This document shows, in pieces, positions 27,535-41,300 of a stretch of DNA of 64,000 nt; position 1 is the stretch's first letter, and the number at the start of each line of letters is the position of its first letter. Position numbers and translations under genes: made by a program. Under the pieces are notes generated by a model. The model was not told where the DNA came from. It made no database searches and saw nothing but the letters and a program-made list of their open reading frames with translations. Origin of the DNA: Rhizophlyctis rosea. Taxonomy: Eukaryota > Chytridiomycota > Chytridiomycetes > Rhizophlyctidales > Rhizophlyctidaceae. The stretch spans positions 1 to 64,000 of the forward strand of contig JADGJC010000061.1 in NCBI GenBank assembly GCA_027596075.1. The letters run 5' to 3'.

Positions 27535-28607
27535 GGTTATAACTGATGAAGCGATGAACTCGCTTAGAACCAAGAAAACATCGACGCGCCAAGTCAATTT
27601 GTGCACGAGCGAGATCGAATTTTGGGGCTTGTGTGGCTTGTGTTCCGGCAATTGGTGGTTGCTGACATGATCCTAGAACGCGTCACACCAACTCAGAGCT
27701 CAAGGACCCTGAAAAAAAGAATAAAACTTCCTAGCCCAACGTAGAGATTTTTCTGAGAGTGGAGTGTGAATTTGGGAACTGCGTGTGACTGGAGTGACTT
27801 GCGATCCTGTGCAGCCTTGTCTGAAAAGTCAAATCAAAATCACTTCAAATCAAAATCACTTCAATTTCGCTGCGACCCCGAAATATCCTTTGGATGGTTT
27901 GACCTCGAAGAACAACTTTTGAAACAACACATATAGCGCTCCAAAAGCCAGCTCGTCAGTGTAGAGATTGATTTGTCCAATTACCTTGGATCGTTACAGA
28001 TGCCATGACTACCAATGTCGGAATCATGGGATTTCGAATTGGGATGCCGATTAATTTATCAGGTGGTGGATTCAACAAATTTTACTGGCCCACATGATGC
28101 CCAAGCCCCCCGGGGGGGCGTGTTCCGGTTCTGTGGGTCGCCGCACCAGCTTCTGAGCTTCTCATCAATTAGACTACTCGTCTCGCATGGAAAACCTTCA
28201 AGGCATCCTTAGGACTGTTGACTCTGTTGAAGTAAACGCAGAAATCAGCAGTACCTTCGAATTTTTTCAGGAGATTACCATCAGGTGTTCACTCTAGCTG
28301 TCTCTGCTTATCACCCACACTTCGTTACATCTTCCACACTGGGTTCAGGGTGATCAGTGCACTGCGGGGCACAGCTTGTCTCCTCTGCCCGACTTACCCG
28401 CACCCCAGTGACTCTTTCATTGGGCGTTGTCACTCTTGCTTGCAGGAACACGTCTGGTGGGTGTAGCCTGTTTACTAACGTAAACAAGGCGCAGTCGCAC
28501 CGAACTTCGTTTCTGAATAATATCTTGGACCTCCAGGCTCTGTTACTGTATGCCCACCATTCCATCCACTACCAGCCTACAATTATCAATTTCAGCCTTT
28601 ATCCGAC
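27535..28607. other. Long divergent intergenic region
   Basis: A 1.07-kb head-to-head region between the adenylosuccinate synthetase and GID4 genes. It holds a 16-bp tandem duplication (27829-27860) and a GC palindrome CCCCCCGGGGGGG at about 28108-28120. No gene recognised; the short ORFs are featureless. Confidence 0.45.
27829..27860. repeat. 16-bp tandem repeat, two copies
   Basis: TCAAATCAAAATCACT occurs twice back to back, about 300 bp upstream of the adenylosuccinate synthetase start. It is either a small slippage duplication or a duplicated factor site. Confidence 0.8.
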
Positions 28608-29563
28608 ATGCCTGTAACAATAGAGCGGCTCCCTTCCGAGCAACCTGACGGAAAGGAACGAATGGAGGAGCAGCAGACAATTCCAAGACGGAACTTCATT
28701 ACACCAGAGCCACCCAGGTTGATAAACAAATATACCTCCTCTTTGTACTCCGGTTCAAAGTTCAGTGGGCAGCAGAAGAGCGGACGGAATTCGTATGAGG
28801 TGTCGGTGGAGATTCAGCACGTGGACTTGCGCGAGTCTTTCCTCTGTGGTTACCTACATATCAAGGGTTTGACCGAGGTGGGTTAGTGAGGTTGTCGGTC
28901 TACGCCCTTGACGCGGAAAATGATACATATTCTTTCAATTTAGGACTGGCCAGATTTGTGCACGTTTTTTGAGGCAGACATCATCGGACCAAAGTACTCT
29001 TTTTTGACGCGGAAATGGGATGCAGACGAGGCCATTGACAGGCAGCACTGGGTACGCGAGTCGCGCTGTTTTGGGATTCCTCAGTTTTGCACGGCTTTTC
29101 GGGTGCGGCATTGTTTACTAATCATGATTGTCATCCTTGCATAGACAAAATTCCCATCCTTTGAAAAGTATGCTGACGATTTCAACAAAGACGGGTTCAC
29201 GTACGATTTTGAAAATAGCGATTACATCTTCATGCGATGGAAGGAGCATTTCTTGGTGCCTGACCATCGAATCAAGTTTATTACGGGCGCTTCATTTGCT
29301 GGATTCTACTACATCGTCTATCAAAAGTCAACGGGGACGATCACGGGGTTGTACTTCGTAAGTACGAAATGTACACGTTGTTCGTGGAATTTAGAGGTTG
29401 ATCATCATTTCAGCACCAAAATTCGGAGTGGTTCCAACATCTTCAACTCAAGCACGAGCCGGAGACTGCATTCCCAGGTTGGTATCTGCTTTTTTGGCGT
29501 GGATGAAGTAACAGGTGTCGATTGACTTCACATTTCTTCGCGCCAGCATTCGAATTTCGATAG
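28608..29563 (+). CDS. GID4: GID4/Vid24, substrate receptor of the GID/CTLH ubiquitin ligase
   Basis: Five exons: 28608-28877, 28944-29051, 29145-29357, 29414-29477 and 29547-29563, giving 223 residues. After a 45-residue variable N-terminus, the beta-barrel that binds Pro/N-degrons is complete: [84 protein letters not shown] and [17 protein letters not shown]. The end, PAFEFR, is the typical GID4 C-terminus. In yeast GID4 is induced by glucose and directs gluconeogenic enzymes to the GID ligase; the same module exists as CTLH in animals. A LisH-CTLH-WD40 gene of the WDR26/GID7 type lies at 56.9-60.1 kb. Identification is secure. Confidence 0.95.
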
Positions 29564-29580
29564 ACATTATATACCCAAGG

Positions 29581-29601
29581 ACTTATCTCCACTGTAATAT
29601 A
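29581..29601. repeat. Dispersed 21-nt repeat, copy 1
   Basis: A word beginning ACTTATCTCC and ending CTGTAATATA lies 17 nt after the GID4 stop. The same 21 nt recur at 30343-30363, and 19 of them at 44877-44895, all in the same orientation. Here it runs into a perfect hairpin: arms TGTAATATA (29593-29601) and TATATTACA (29605-29613). Confidence 0.85.
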
Positions 29602-29683
29602 ATGTATATTACAAGGATGGGTCAGATAATGGGCGAATTAGCGTTACTATTCCATAATTTCTTTTTAGTGTAGATTGTTTATA

Positions 29684-30394
29684 TTACTTTTTTAGATGTG
29701 AGGCGTAGTATTGGGGTACGGGCGATTGTACTTTTGTGTTTATTTTGTCATATATGCGTAAATGTAATGCTTTGCCAGAAGGAATTTGGCGGACCCAAAT
29801 GGCTTCGTCTGCTTCCAGAATGGAACCCACCACACCTCGAGGTGCGGACATCGAATCAAACGGCCATTTCAAGGCATCGCGCTGTAGTATGACAGGCTGA
29901 CGCTTATTGATTGATATCATCACATACAGTCCCAAACACCATACCGCCCGGACCATTTCCTCCGTATCCACACCTCTGGAGCGGAAAAGTCTCAAGACCA
30001 TCGTGTCTTTTTCCCACACCTCCAATATGTGCAAACCACCACATGTTCCTCGCCTATCGGCAAACACCACTCCACCACCGTCAAATTCTCCGATCTCCGT
30101 TCCCTTGGTTGTTCTCCCTGTCAAGTCAAGATCTTGCCGGTGTTCGAGCAGTTGCAGCTTCAGATTCCCACTACTTAAATCTAGCTAGTAACACTCATAA
30201 GGATGCGCATCTTTGTGTATAGGTTGTAGACCCGTAGGGCAGGGGATTGATGTCTGGATTGATCATGGTAGTAGAGTACTAGTATCTTGTATCTATATAT
30301 AGCGGGGGGCCGGCCTGTCACGCATGAAGGCCTCCAGAGTAAACTTATCTCCACTGTAATATACAGACGAATGCATATTTGCATTGAGAAGCAT
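29684..30394 (-). CDS. Small hypothetical gene flanked by direct repeats
   Basis: A minus-strand open frame runs from about 30178 to TAA at 29684-29686 and reads like protein (TGRTTKGTEIGEFDGGGVVF, LHILEVWEKDTMVLRLFRSR, DALKWPFDSMSAPRGVVGS). It lacks an ATG but begins after a TAG acceptor at about 30180. An upstream exon with ATG 30394 (MLLNANMHSSVYYSGDKF) could splice from a GTGACA donor to that acceptor in phase 1. A 42-nt in-frame intron before RDALKW is possible. I recognise no family. The coding segment lies between two direct copies of a 21-nt repeat, one of which would be inside its first exon. The coding status is a tentative inference. Confidence 0.38.
30343..30363. repeat. Dispersed 21-nt repeat, copy 2
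   Basis: Identical over 21 nt to the copy at 29581-29601. Read on the minus strand it contains CAGTGGAGATAAGT next to TA, which resembles the end of a Tc1/mariner-type element, or codes for YYSGDK in the tentative gene. Confidence 0.85.
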
Positions 30395-30543
30395 TTTGAC
30401 GATATTCAACCTTGTGAAAAAATGTGAATACAAATGGTGGCATAGACGTTGAGCGCACTGCTCGTCTTCCATCCAAAATTAAGCTAAATTATACAACTAA
30501 ACTATTTTCAAATCCTGCCCCAACATCCTCTCAAGAAGCCCCG

Positions 30544-30902
30544 TTAGACCTTTGCGGAGACGCACTTCTCCCCCAAAAGCTTGTTCGCGTTCTTTGCAGC
30601 GGATGCGTCTCGACACGATTGAATATTCGAGCATTGGTGAGCTTCTGGCAGGCGGTGTCGTGAGCAGAACTTTTGTGAACTACGATGTGACAAGAGTATT
30701 GGTTAGCCACTTGAACTCACTATTGTACCAGCGAGCCATAAATAAATAATCACCAGTATCTGCAGTCACCAATGATCTTCACCGCCCTATCTGTGCAACC
30801 TGACGCCGTGTGTGCGCATTTTGCGGCATTAGACTTGCGTGCGGGGGCGGTGTTGGGGGCAGAGGTTGGGGCGGTAGAGGGAGCGGAAACGGTGGAAGAC
30901 AT
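30544..30902 (-). CDS. Small AN1-type zinc-finger protein
   Basis: Two exons, 30902-30754 and 30679-30544, giving 94 residues. Neither exon is long enough to stand out as a large ORF. After an Ala/Pro/Ser-rich start (MSSTVSAPSTAPTSAP) the AN1 finger is complete across the splice: CAHTASGC, CRYC, FCSRHRLPEAHQC. The intron splits the codon for the Cys in CRYC-SQKFC, and joining at GTGATT...CGTAG restores the spacing. The tail is helical (SAAKNANKLLGEKCVSAKV). Such single-AN1 proteins of 80-100 aa are common in fungi; relatives link to ubiquitin/proteasome and stress biology, but the function here is unknown. A TATAAATAC box lies 129 bp upstream. Confidence 0.85.
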
Positions 30903-31442
30903 TGTTATTGTTTGTAGAGATTTGATGTTACTTATGTTGAATGCGACTGAAGGCGTGCTAATGGTTGTAAAGTTTTGTGGGATGGTGACTGTTTGGGAGT
31001 TGAGTGGTGGAAAGAGCGGAGGGCTGTGAAGTATTTATAGCCGTTCCTCTGTGTATACTACACAAGCGCAAACCGGGGTCGGATGTGCGTGACTGTAAAT
31101 TTGATTGCTCCATATCGCCGAGGGGTTTGTGGCTCCGTCAAAACTGTGGGGCAGTGGTGGCTCACTTTGGCGGCACAGATAGCGAAGGAACCCGAATTTG
31201 TGAGATTTCCATTGTGGTCATCAAATCCGCTGAGCCGCCACCGCCTCGTGACATGGCGCATCGCCGCCGCCACAAAATGGGTCAAAGACTCGACTTTCAA
31301 GGGTCTTTAACTGCCGTGTTCTACTACCAGAAAGATCTCACGCAAAGCATTACACGTTCCGTAATGACTTTTATCTTCAGGTGATATATTGGTACGAACG
31401 TAACATCGAACGAATGACACATGCCATTTTCGACATTCACTT
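30903..31442. other. Intergenic, upstream of the AN1 gene
   Basis: A 540-bp region containing the AN1-gene promoter and the 3' flank of the copper oxidase gene. No coding sequence. Confidence 0.4.
31031..31039 (-). promoter_or_regulatory. TATA box of the AN1 zinc-finger gene
   Basis: On the minus strand TATAAATAC, 129 bp upstream of the AN1-protein start codon. Confidence 0.55.
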
Positions 31443-33618
31443 CTAACCCCAAAATAGGAGGACCAAGCCAACCAAGCCGACAGCAGCGCCATTAACCCCG
31501 ATATCCCAACTTCTTCCAGCCGCATTCGCAGTCCCACTCTTCCAATCAGGCAATTCCTCATCATTGACCTTCCATTCCGGTGCCCGATTCTCAGCATCGT
31601 TCCACTGGAATGACTCTTTTGGATGCTTCTCCCTCAAGTTTATCTCCGCCGCTTTGATCACCACCGCCCCCCTGTCATCCACAGCCCATAGCATGTAGTT
31701 ACCCGGTGGCGCGATGTTGGCGTTTGGCGGCGATTTGACAAGCATACGATTGTTCGAGTACTTGAGAGCCTCCAACATGATTTGCCGTTGGTCGAAATTG
31801 GTGGAGTGCGTCACGGTGGAGAAGCGAATGAGGGAAACGGATTTGATACGAGGCGCGATATCAGAGGTGAAGGTGACGACGAATGGATGGTCGTAAGAAA
31901 GGTGTTGAGGGATTTTGCCGAGGTCGAATGAAGGACGGTTGTCGAAGAAGATGTAAGGCGGTTTGTACACTTCCAACTTCAACGAATACGGATCGACGCC
32001 GACACGATCAACAAAATTCTGCTCATCGTCCCCACCCGTGAGAATAGTCCCATCCGTCAACAGCAACGCTGTGTGATGATACTGCCTCGCCACTTTGGCT
32101 GCAGCACCCACAGTCCACCTCTTAGGATGCCCAAGTTTCTTCCTGGGGTTGAAGATCACCACCTGATTGACCGGCTCAAAACCGTACGGCGTCCCCGCAT
32201 TGCCGCCCTGGTGTCCCCTTCCGCTTCCCCCCACAATCGCAATAGTTCCATCAGGCAGATTGACTGCGGTACTCTGCGATCTAGCCAGCGGCATGTCTTC
32301 TGCAACCCACGTGGCGCCCTCTGTTTCCAACTCTAAGTGATAGCACCTTGCGGTCGCAAGACATTGTGGGCAGTTGGCCCACCATTGCGTTTGTCCCCCC
32401 TCCCTTCGAACCGGCTGGCCATCTGGTCCCGTGCTATTTGTCCCTCCGCAAATCCACGCGGTAGCGGTGTATCCGTTTGCCGGGCTGAGGGGATTCATCC
32501 AATGGGATGGGGCGAACGGGAAGCTGCGGCCCATGATGCCATCATTTTTGGGAAGTTGGGTCCCGTTCAGTTGACTTCCGTCTTTCACGTCGATTGTAAC
32601 AGTATCGTGGCCGGCTAAGGCCCAGATGCGACCGGTTTTAGGGAGGACGTGAATGATGGGGTACATGTTGATCGGATACGTTGTGACTAGCATTGGCACG
32701 CGGACGGTCGGGCTCAGGGTGTTGGTGGAGGGGTTGAAGATGTCGTACGTTGGATTGTTGGCGAGGGGATCGTTCGGGGTGTAGTACAAGTGATGTCCAC
32801 CAATTATGATGACGCTGAATCACACGTCAATCAAGGATGGTTCTCAAGCAACATGATTCAAACGAACTTACTTCTCATTGGGCAGTATCATTGCGCTTGG
32901 ATACCATCTTCCAGAGTATAGCTTCGATTCCGTCCCATCAATGAACTGAGTAGGCATCGAAGCCACTTTATTGAATTTGCCATCTCTATAGATTCGCACA
33001 TCCCGGCGCCCATCACTGAGTCCCAGATGCATGTTAGAGGCGTAACACTACGTCATTTGACAGACCAATCGAAGCGACTTACGTTGTGTAGTTCCTTCCC
33101 TTGAATTCCAAATACCACTTCTGATCCCCGCCTGCGACAATTACACTCCCATCCGCCATCTGAGCAGCCCCTGCACAGAACGCATATCCTTCGTTTTGAC
33201 CCTGCACCTCGTTTTCTGGAATGTAGTTGATCATGCGATAAGAGTTGGTGTTGAGATCGAATTCAGAGGAGTCCGTCAGGAAGCTGTCCAAGTTCTTATT
33301 ACTGCTGTAGAAACCTGTTGCCACGAGTTGGTTTCTCAGGTCTGGGGAATCGTTGGGTGGTTCGTGAAAGCGTTCAGTAAGGAGGAGCCGTGAAGAGGGG
33401 AGGAGGGCCATATGGACTGTGGATGCGGGAACTCAGTCAGATTTGGGAAATCACAGCAATGGCTTATGGCACAAAGTCGGCTCACCAGCAACAACGCCTG
33501 AGTTCTCCGTCTTCATTTCCCAACTTCCCAATTGTGTAGGAGTCGCCGAAACAGCTACCGCCGCTACAGTTTGAAGCAGCAATGCTCTTAGTTGGATTGA
33601 TTTTTGTTGGAGGTGCAT
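31443..33618 (-). CDS. Secreted copper radical oxidase (glyoxal oxidase-like)
   Basis: Extracellular oxidase that makes H2O2 from aldehydes. The ATG at 33618 starts MHLQQKSIQLRALLLQTVAAVAV, a signal peptide with cleavage likely after VSATP. At least four exons. Kelch-type beta-propeller blades follow (GSVIVAGGD, GTIAIVGGSGRG, GTILTGGDD). Active-site elements of the galactose/glyoxal oxidase family are visible: FCAGAAQ (the Cys that crosslinks to Tyr), NMYPIIHVLP (radical Tyr), ARQYHHTALLL (axial Tyr and His) and THSTNFDQRQ (second His). The C-terminal DUF1929 domain ends with PGNYMLWAVDD. The last 20 residues (AAVGLVGLVLLFWG) are hydrophobic behind a small-residue stretch, which fits a GPI-anchor signal. 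The last exon is 1.35 kb. Confidence 0.92.
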
Positions 33619-36480
<2,862 letters not shown>

Positions 36481-37054
36481 CTAGCACGAGCAAAATTGTA
36501 ATTTGTGGGAAATTATGTGCGGCATTGGATACTTCGGATGAGGAGGGCAGTGCGGTATGTAGCCACATGTTGAAGTAAAGGCAGAACAATGATTTTATAG
36601 ATTTTTTTGGACTTCCGCCATGATGTACGTCGCGAGTGACGGGTCAAGAGATCCCCCTCCTGTTGGATTGAGTTTGTGAGAGAGTTGTGCAATGATTTGT
36701 GTTATTCTCCATCCCATGATCACTTATTCAGCGAATATATACTGGAACTGAGCACTACAACCACAGGATGCCCCCGATGTTCCGCTTTGGGCCTCACAAA
36801 ATGACGCATGCCCAACTCACAATGTCTTGCGTCTGCCCTCCGCGGCATCAATTGAATTGACCAATTTACTCTTCTCCTCAAAAAACAAACAGGTGATGCA
36901 GTATCTCGAACATCCCTGTCTCTCTTGTGGAGGTTCGGTGACATTCAAGATCATATGAAAATATTGGCCAATGTGGGTAAATCGTCCACATCAAAAAACT
37001 CTCACACGCAAATATGACTACACGAATTTCACTCGCGAAGACGAACCATACAAA
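36481..37054. other. Convergent intergenic region
   Basis: A 574-bp tail-to-tail spacer between the xylulokinase and TMEM70-like genes. No gene recognised. Confidence 0.4.
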
Positions 37055-37926
37055 TTAGAATGGTTCTGGCTTGATTAATTCGGTCAATGGTCTCCCATAT
37101 ACATCATTCCACAACCACTGCCCGAACGTTGTTCCCTTTAATTCCGGAGCCATCACAATCAGAGATCGAGTCTTTCCATTCCCCATATCTGCCACCCAAG
37201 TGCGCGCAAGAAATTTGGAGAAATACAGGTCGCTTGTCCGCACTCTGATGACAGGCGGTTGGCGGGTGAGGAACGGTATAAGGGGTTTGGTTGTGATGAC
37301 TATTTCTGGCGATTGGCGAGATGTCTTGCCGGTTGGGTCGTACGGTTGGGGAATCCGATGAATTGACGTGACGTAATAAAGTGATGTCCAGTGAACTGCC
37401 GCCGGGGTGATGCATGCTACGGCCACTGGAATATTGCACAGCGCTTTATGAGACTTCTACAATACTTGAACGGATCAAACGCGTACGCCAACTTACGGAA
37501 GGAAAGATACCGTCCGCTCGAAGTTAAAGGATCAATGAGGTATTGCAGAGGGATGGCGCTGAAAGGAACCACAGAGAGCCAGGCGACAGCTTTCATAAAA
37601 AAGGTCTGCTGACCTTCGTAAATTTGGACACGACCATCGGATTGGGGTGCGACTTCTTTTCCGAAAGGGCTGTCTAGTTGTGGACTTGTCCCTCGTTTTG
37701 ACTTGCCTCTGGAAGAAGCTTCGACGGTACGGACGGCGGAGCGTGGTGAAACAACTGTTGTGGGTTGTGGTGACGAGGTGGTGGCGGCTGTTGTGTAGGC
37801 AACTTCGAAGGGAAGGGGATGTGATAATGGAGTAAGAAGAGAGGCGTGGTGGACGGGTGATCGCCGGAAAGTCGTCGGTAGCCGATTTATACGCGGCGTG
37901 CGGATGAACGGTGTGCACCTAAGCAT
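37055..37926 (-). CDS. TMEM70-family mitochondrial membrane protein
   Basis: Two exons (37926-37497 and 37427-37055) joined across a 69-nt GTAAGT...CCAG intron; the frame changes unless it is removed. The N-terminus MLRCTPFIRTPRINRLPTTF is Arg-rich and free of acids, a typical mitochondrial presequence. The core has GRVQIYEGQQTFFMKAVAWL followed by SVVPFSAIPLQYLID (helix 1) and, after the splice, LAVACITPAAVHWTSLYYV (helix 2). This matches TMEM70/TMEM186-like inner-membrane proteins: GxxxYxG, two helices, then a TP..H motif. TMEM70 helps assemble ATP synthase in animals; the role here is inferred from family. The C-terminal matrix-type domain ends PLTELIKPEPF. Confidence 0.68.
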
Positions 37927-38316
37927 GGTAATTGTGCTTGGAGTAACTATGTATTGAAGGCCGAGGAAATGACTATAAGCTATTGTGAATTGACTTGGAG
38001 TGTGTGCTTCAACCGGGTGAGACGAGGAAGAGGCCAAATTAGACCAAGAGGCGCAGGGCGTGGCGCACAATCCGTGCCACTGCTACCGGCCATAAGGACC
38101 CTTCACCCTTGTGACTTCAAAGCTCATAAACATTCTACTCCAATCTTTTGCCATCTTCAGCCATCGTCTAGATATTCAAAGGGTCGAGCACACTTCTTTT
38201 GGGCTGAAATTTGAGCGGGAGCACCGCTGCACTATAGAAAAAGTATTCTGATCAAAAATATTCTAAGTGAAACAAGGCAACAGTTCATGTACACAATGGC
38301 CCTTGATCCCCTCTCG
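37927..38316. other. Intergenic
   Basis: A 390-bp region holding the TMEM70-like promoter and the 3' flank of the cNBD/F-box gene. Nothing else seen. Confidence 0.4.
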
Positions 38317-41300
38317 CTATGAGGGCCGGGCCCCGCTCATAGATCCAGATCGTTTCCTATTCTTTTGTTTCCCATGGGTTGCAGGCTTAGTCTTCATCAA
38401 CGACGGCCGCATCTTCTCCCCAGGCCCACTCGAAAACACCTGCTCAAACCGCAATTCTAATGCCTTCGGCTTTCCACCCTCCCCTGGCTGTTGCACGCCC
38501 CTTGAAGCGGCCGGCACATCATAGCTTACTACACAACCGGAGATAGCCGCCTCCAGCACAAGTTTTGATTGCTTCGTAACATGCGGGCAGCCTGTAACGT
38601 CTAGGTACCGCAATTTGGGTGCACATCGGGCAAGGTAGCTCGCCACGCCGTCGGTGATTTTGCGGCAACGACGGAGGGATAGGTATTGTAGGGATTGTAT
38701 GCTGTCGTTGAAAAGTGCGATGGCGGCGTCCGTGATATGGGCACAGTGGGAGAGGTCAAGGTGGGTAAAGGTTTGGCAGCCTAGACTGAGGTCGTAAAGT
38801 CCGCCGTTGGTGATGCGGGTGCAGAAGGTCAAATTGAGTTGACTGAGATTATAGCATGAGGATGCAATCCATTTCAGACAGCGGTCGGAGATTTGCTCGC
38901 AATCGGAGATATCTAGTCTTTTGATGTATCTGTAAAAGTCCAACTTTGTCAGCTTCCACATATGAGAGTACACAACCCACGGGCCTTTCACATACCGGCA
39001 ATATCTAACTACTAAAAACAATCCAAAATCCGAAATCCTAGTGCACCTCCTCAATTGCAAATCTGTGATGTCGCTGGTCCGGCACAAAATCTTTTCCAAA
39101 TGTTCATCCGTCACTTGTTTGCAGTACGTCAAGTTCAGCTTCTTCAACCCCGCCCAGACATGATTTGCACATCCAGATCCGTTTACTTGACCGCAGAAGC
39201 TGATGTCCAGATCCTCCAATGCCGATAGGTTGTGCGCGACCCCAGCCACCCCCTTGTCCGTGAGCTTCCAGCAATTGGACATGTTCAAGCGACGCAAGGA
39301 CGGGCACGCCTCAGTGATGCGAAGGAGGGTATCGTCGAACAGTTGCCAGCAAGACTTCAAATTCAATGCAGTGATTTGGTCCCCGCAGTAGTCTCCGCAT
39401 ATGCGAACGAGCTGGATTGATGAAACTATATTGAAAACGGGTGCGAAATCGAGCTCGGACCATAGTTGAGGGCTGCGGAGTAGGGTTCGCCACTTGCGGC
39501 ATACTTGCCGAACAGCGAAACGGGTGATAGGGTTGAGGTAGAGGAAGACGGGTTTGAGCTCGTTGTCGTATAGAGAACTGATATTGGTTATTTTTCTGTG
39601 AGCAACGTCCATTGAAGTGCTCTGGCTGGTGACAAGGGTCGAGGTTGGTGATGCTGTTGCCGAAGCTCCCGCCGGTTTAACTTTTGCGCCTGCTTTGAAA
39701 GTCTGCTTCAGGGTTTTGATCACCTTATTGAGCTTATTGGCAGTCTTGTCCGGAGCATGAGGTTTTTCCTCCGCAGCTTCGGGATGTACCAGTGAGATCT
39801 CTTTTACCGGCAATCCATCCTGACTTCCATGCATTGACACTTTGCTACTTCTCCGCGACCCACTATCCTCCTTTAGCTTCTGAAACAGTCCTATCATTTT
39901 CCCTTTATCCTTCTCGTCCTTCTTTTCCTCCTTTTCGTCCAGTTTCTCATCCTTCTTGGGCTTCGTGAACATCCTTCCCAGGGCTGACGTTTTCCGCTTC
40001 GCCTTCTTTGCATCTTCTGAGAAATCCATCCCTGATACCCGCTTGGATATTTGACCCATTCCCACTGTTCCACCACCCCCGCCTCCTTCTCCCATAGTTA
40101 ATGCAGGACCGACCGTCTGCCGCACATGCTCCGTGTCCATCATTGTACGTTGCTCCTCAACTTCCACAACTTTTGCTCCCTCCGGACCTGTCCCCATCTT
40201 GCGCTGTTCCGTCAAGTGAAACCTCTTGTCTGCCTCCAAGGCAATCGTCTGATAGCTCTCAGGATATCCCTCCAACACCTTTTGCAACGCTTCGGCCGTA
40301 AGAACTATTAGGTCGACGGTGGCTGAGGCTACTCGGACGGCCGCGGTTCGCGCAATACCACGAATCAGTCCAACTTCCCCAAAAAAGCCGCCATCCGTTA
40401 TAGTGTCGTATATCGTAGCGCCGTCATCGGACACGATTTCCGCGGTGCCACTAACTATGAAGAACATCTCTGAAGCAATCTCTCCTTTTCGGACGATAAA
40501 TTCTCCGCTTTTGTGCGAATGGACGGACGTGAGGAGGGCCAAAGTGCGCACAAATCCCTCGCTGACTTTTTGGAAAAGTGGCACCTGTGATTTTGAGATT
40601 GGAGACGCTAAAGAAATCAGAGGGAGATTTATCGTCAGCAGTGGTTTGTACAAACATCACATACCCTTTTCAACCGCTCAGCAGTAGCTACAATGTCAAA
40701 CTTTTCTTCCGCAGCTCTATCTTCTTCTGTAATCTTCTCAACCCCTCTCTGGCGCTTCATGAAGAGCTCATAGTTCTCCTGAGCGGTTGCCTTCATGGTA
40801 TCCTGCAGCGCCGGATGTTGGTTCAGCACTTCCCAAAGATCGTCCTTGTCCAATTCGAACATGGTGGACCGAGATTTTGCTTTTACTGTGGCGGTACGGG
40901 CGACTTCGTAGAATAAAGCAACTTCGCCGAAAAATGATGATGGCTTCAGCTCTGCATATACCGTGCTCCCATCATCCGATACAACTTGAGCTTCGCCGTC
41001 AACCAAGAAATACATGGATCGACCCACTGAACCCTTTTGAATGATGATTGTGGCCGGTTCGAAGATGCGCAATTTCAGTCGCAGGGCCAGCTGATGTAGA
41101 AAACCAACACTGCCGTCCTTGAATAGCGGTACCTGTGTTGCACGCAAATGGGATGTTGAGAGACTGCCATTTTCCCTCCTCTAATAGAGATCTGCGCATC
41201 TCATTCTGTAAAATATCATAAAAGATGCCACGTTTACTCACATTCTTCAGCTTCTCACGAACAACCTCCACCTCCGTCTCAACCTCCTGGGTGCTGGTCA

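Noticed and set aside
28108..28120. CCCCCCGGGGGGG palindrome as an origin or site
   Set aside because: Isolated and short; no accompanying A/T-rich element or repeat.
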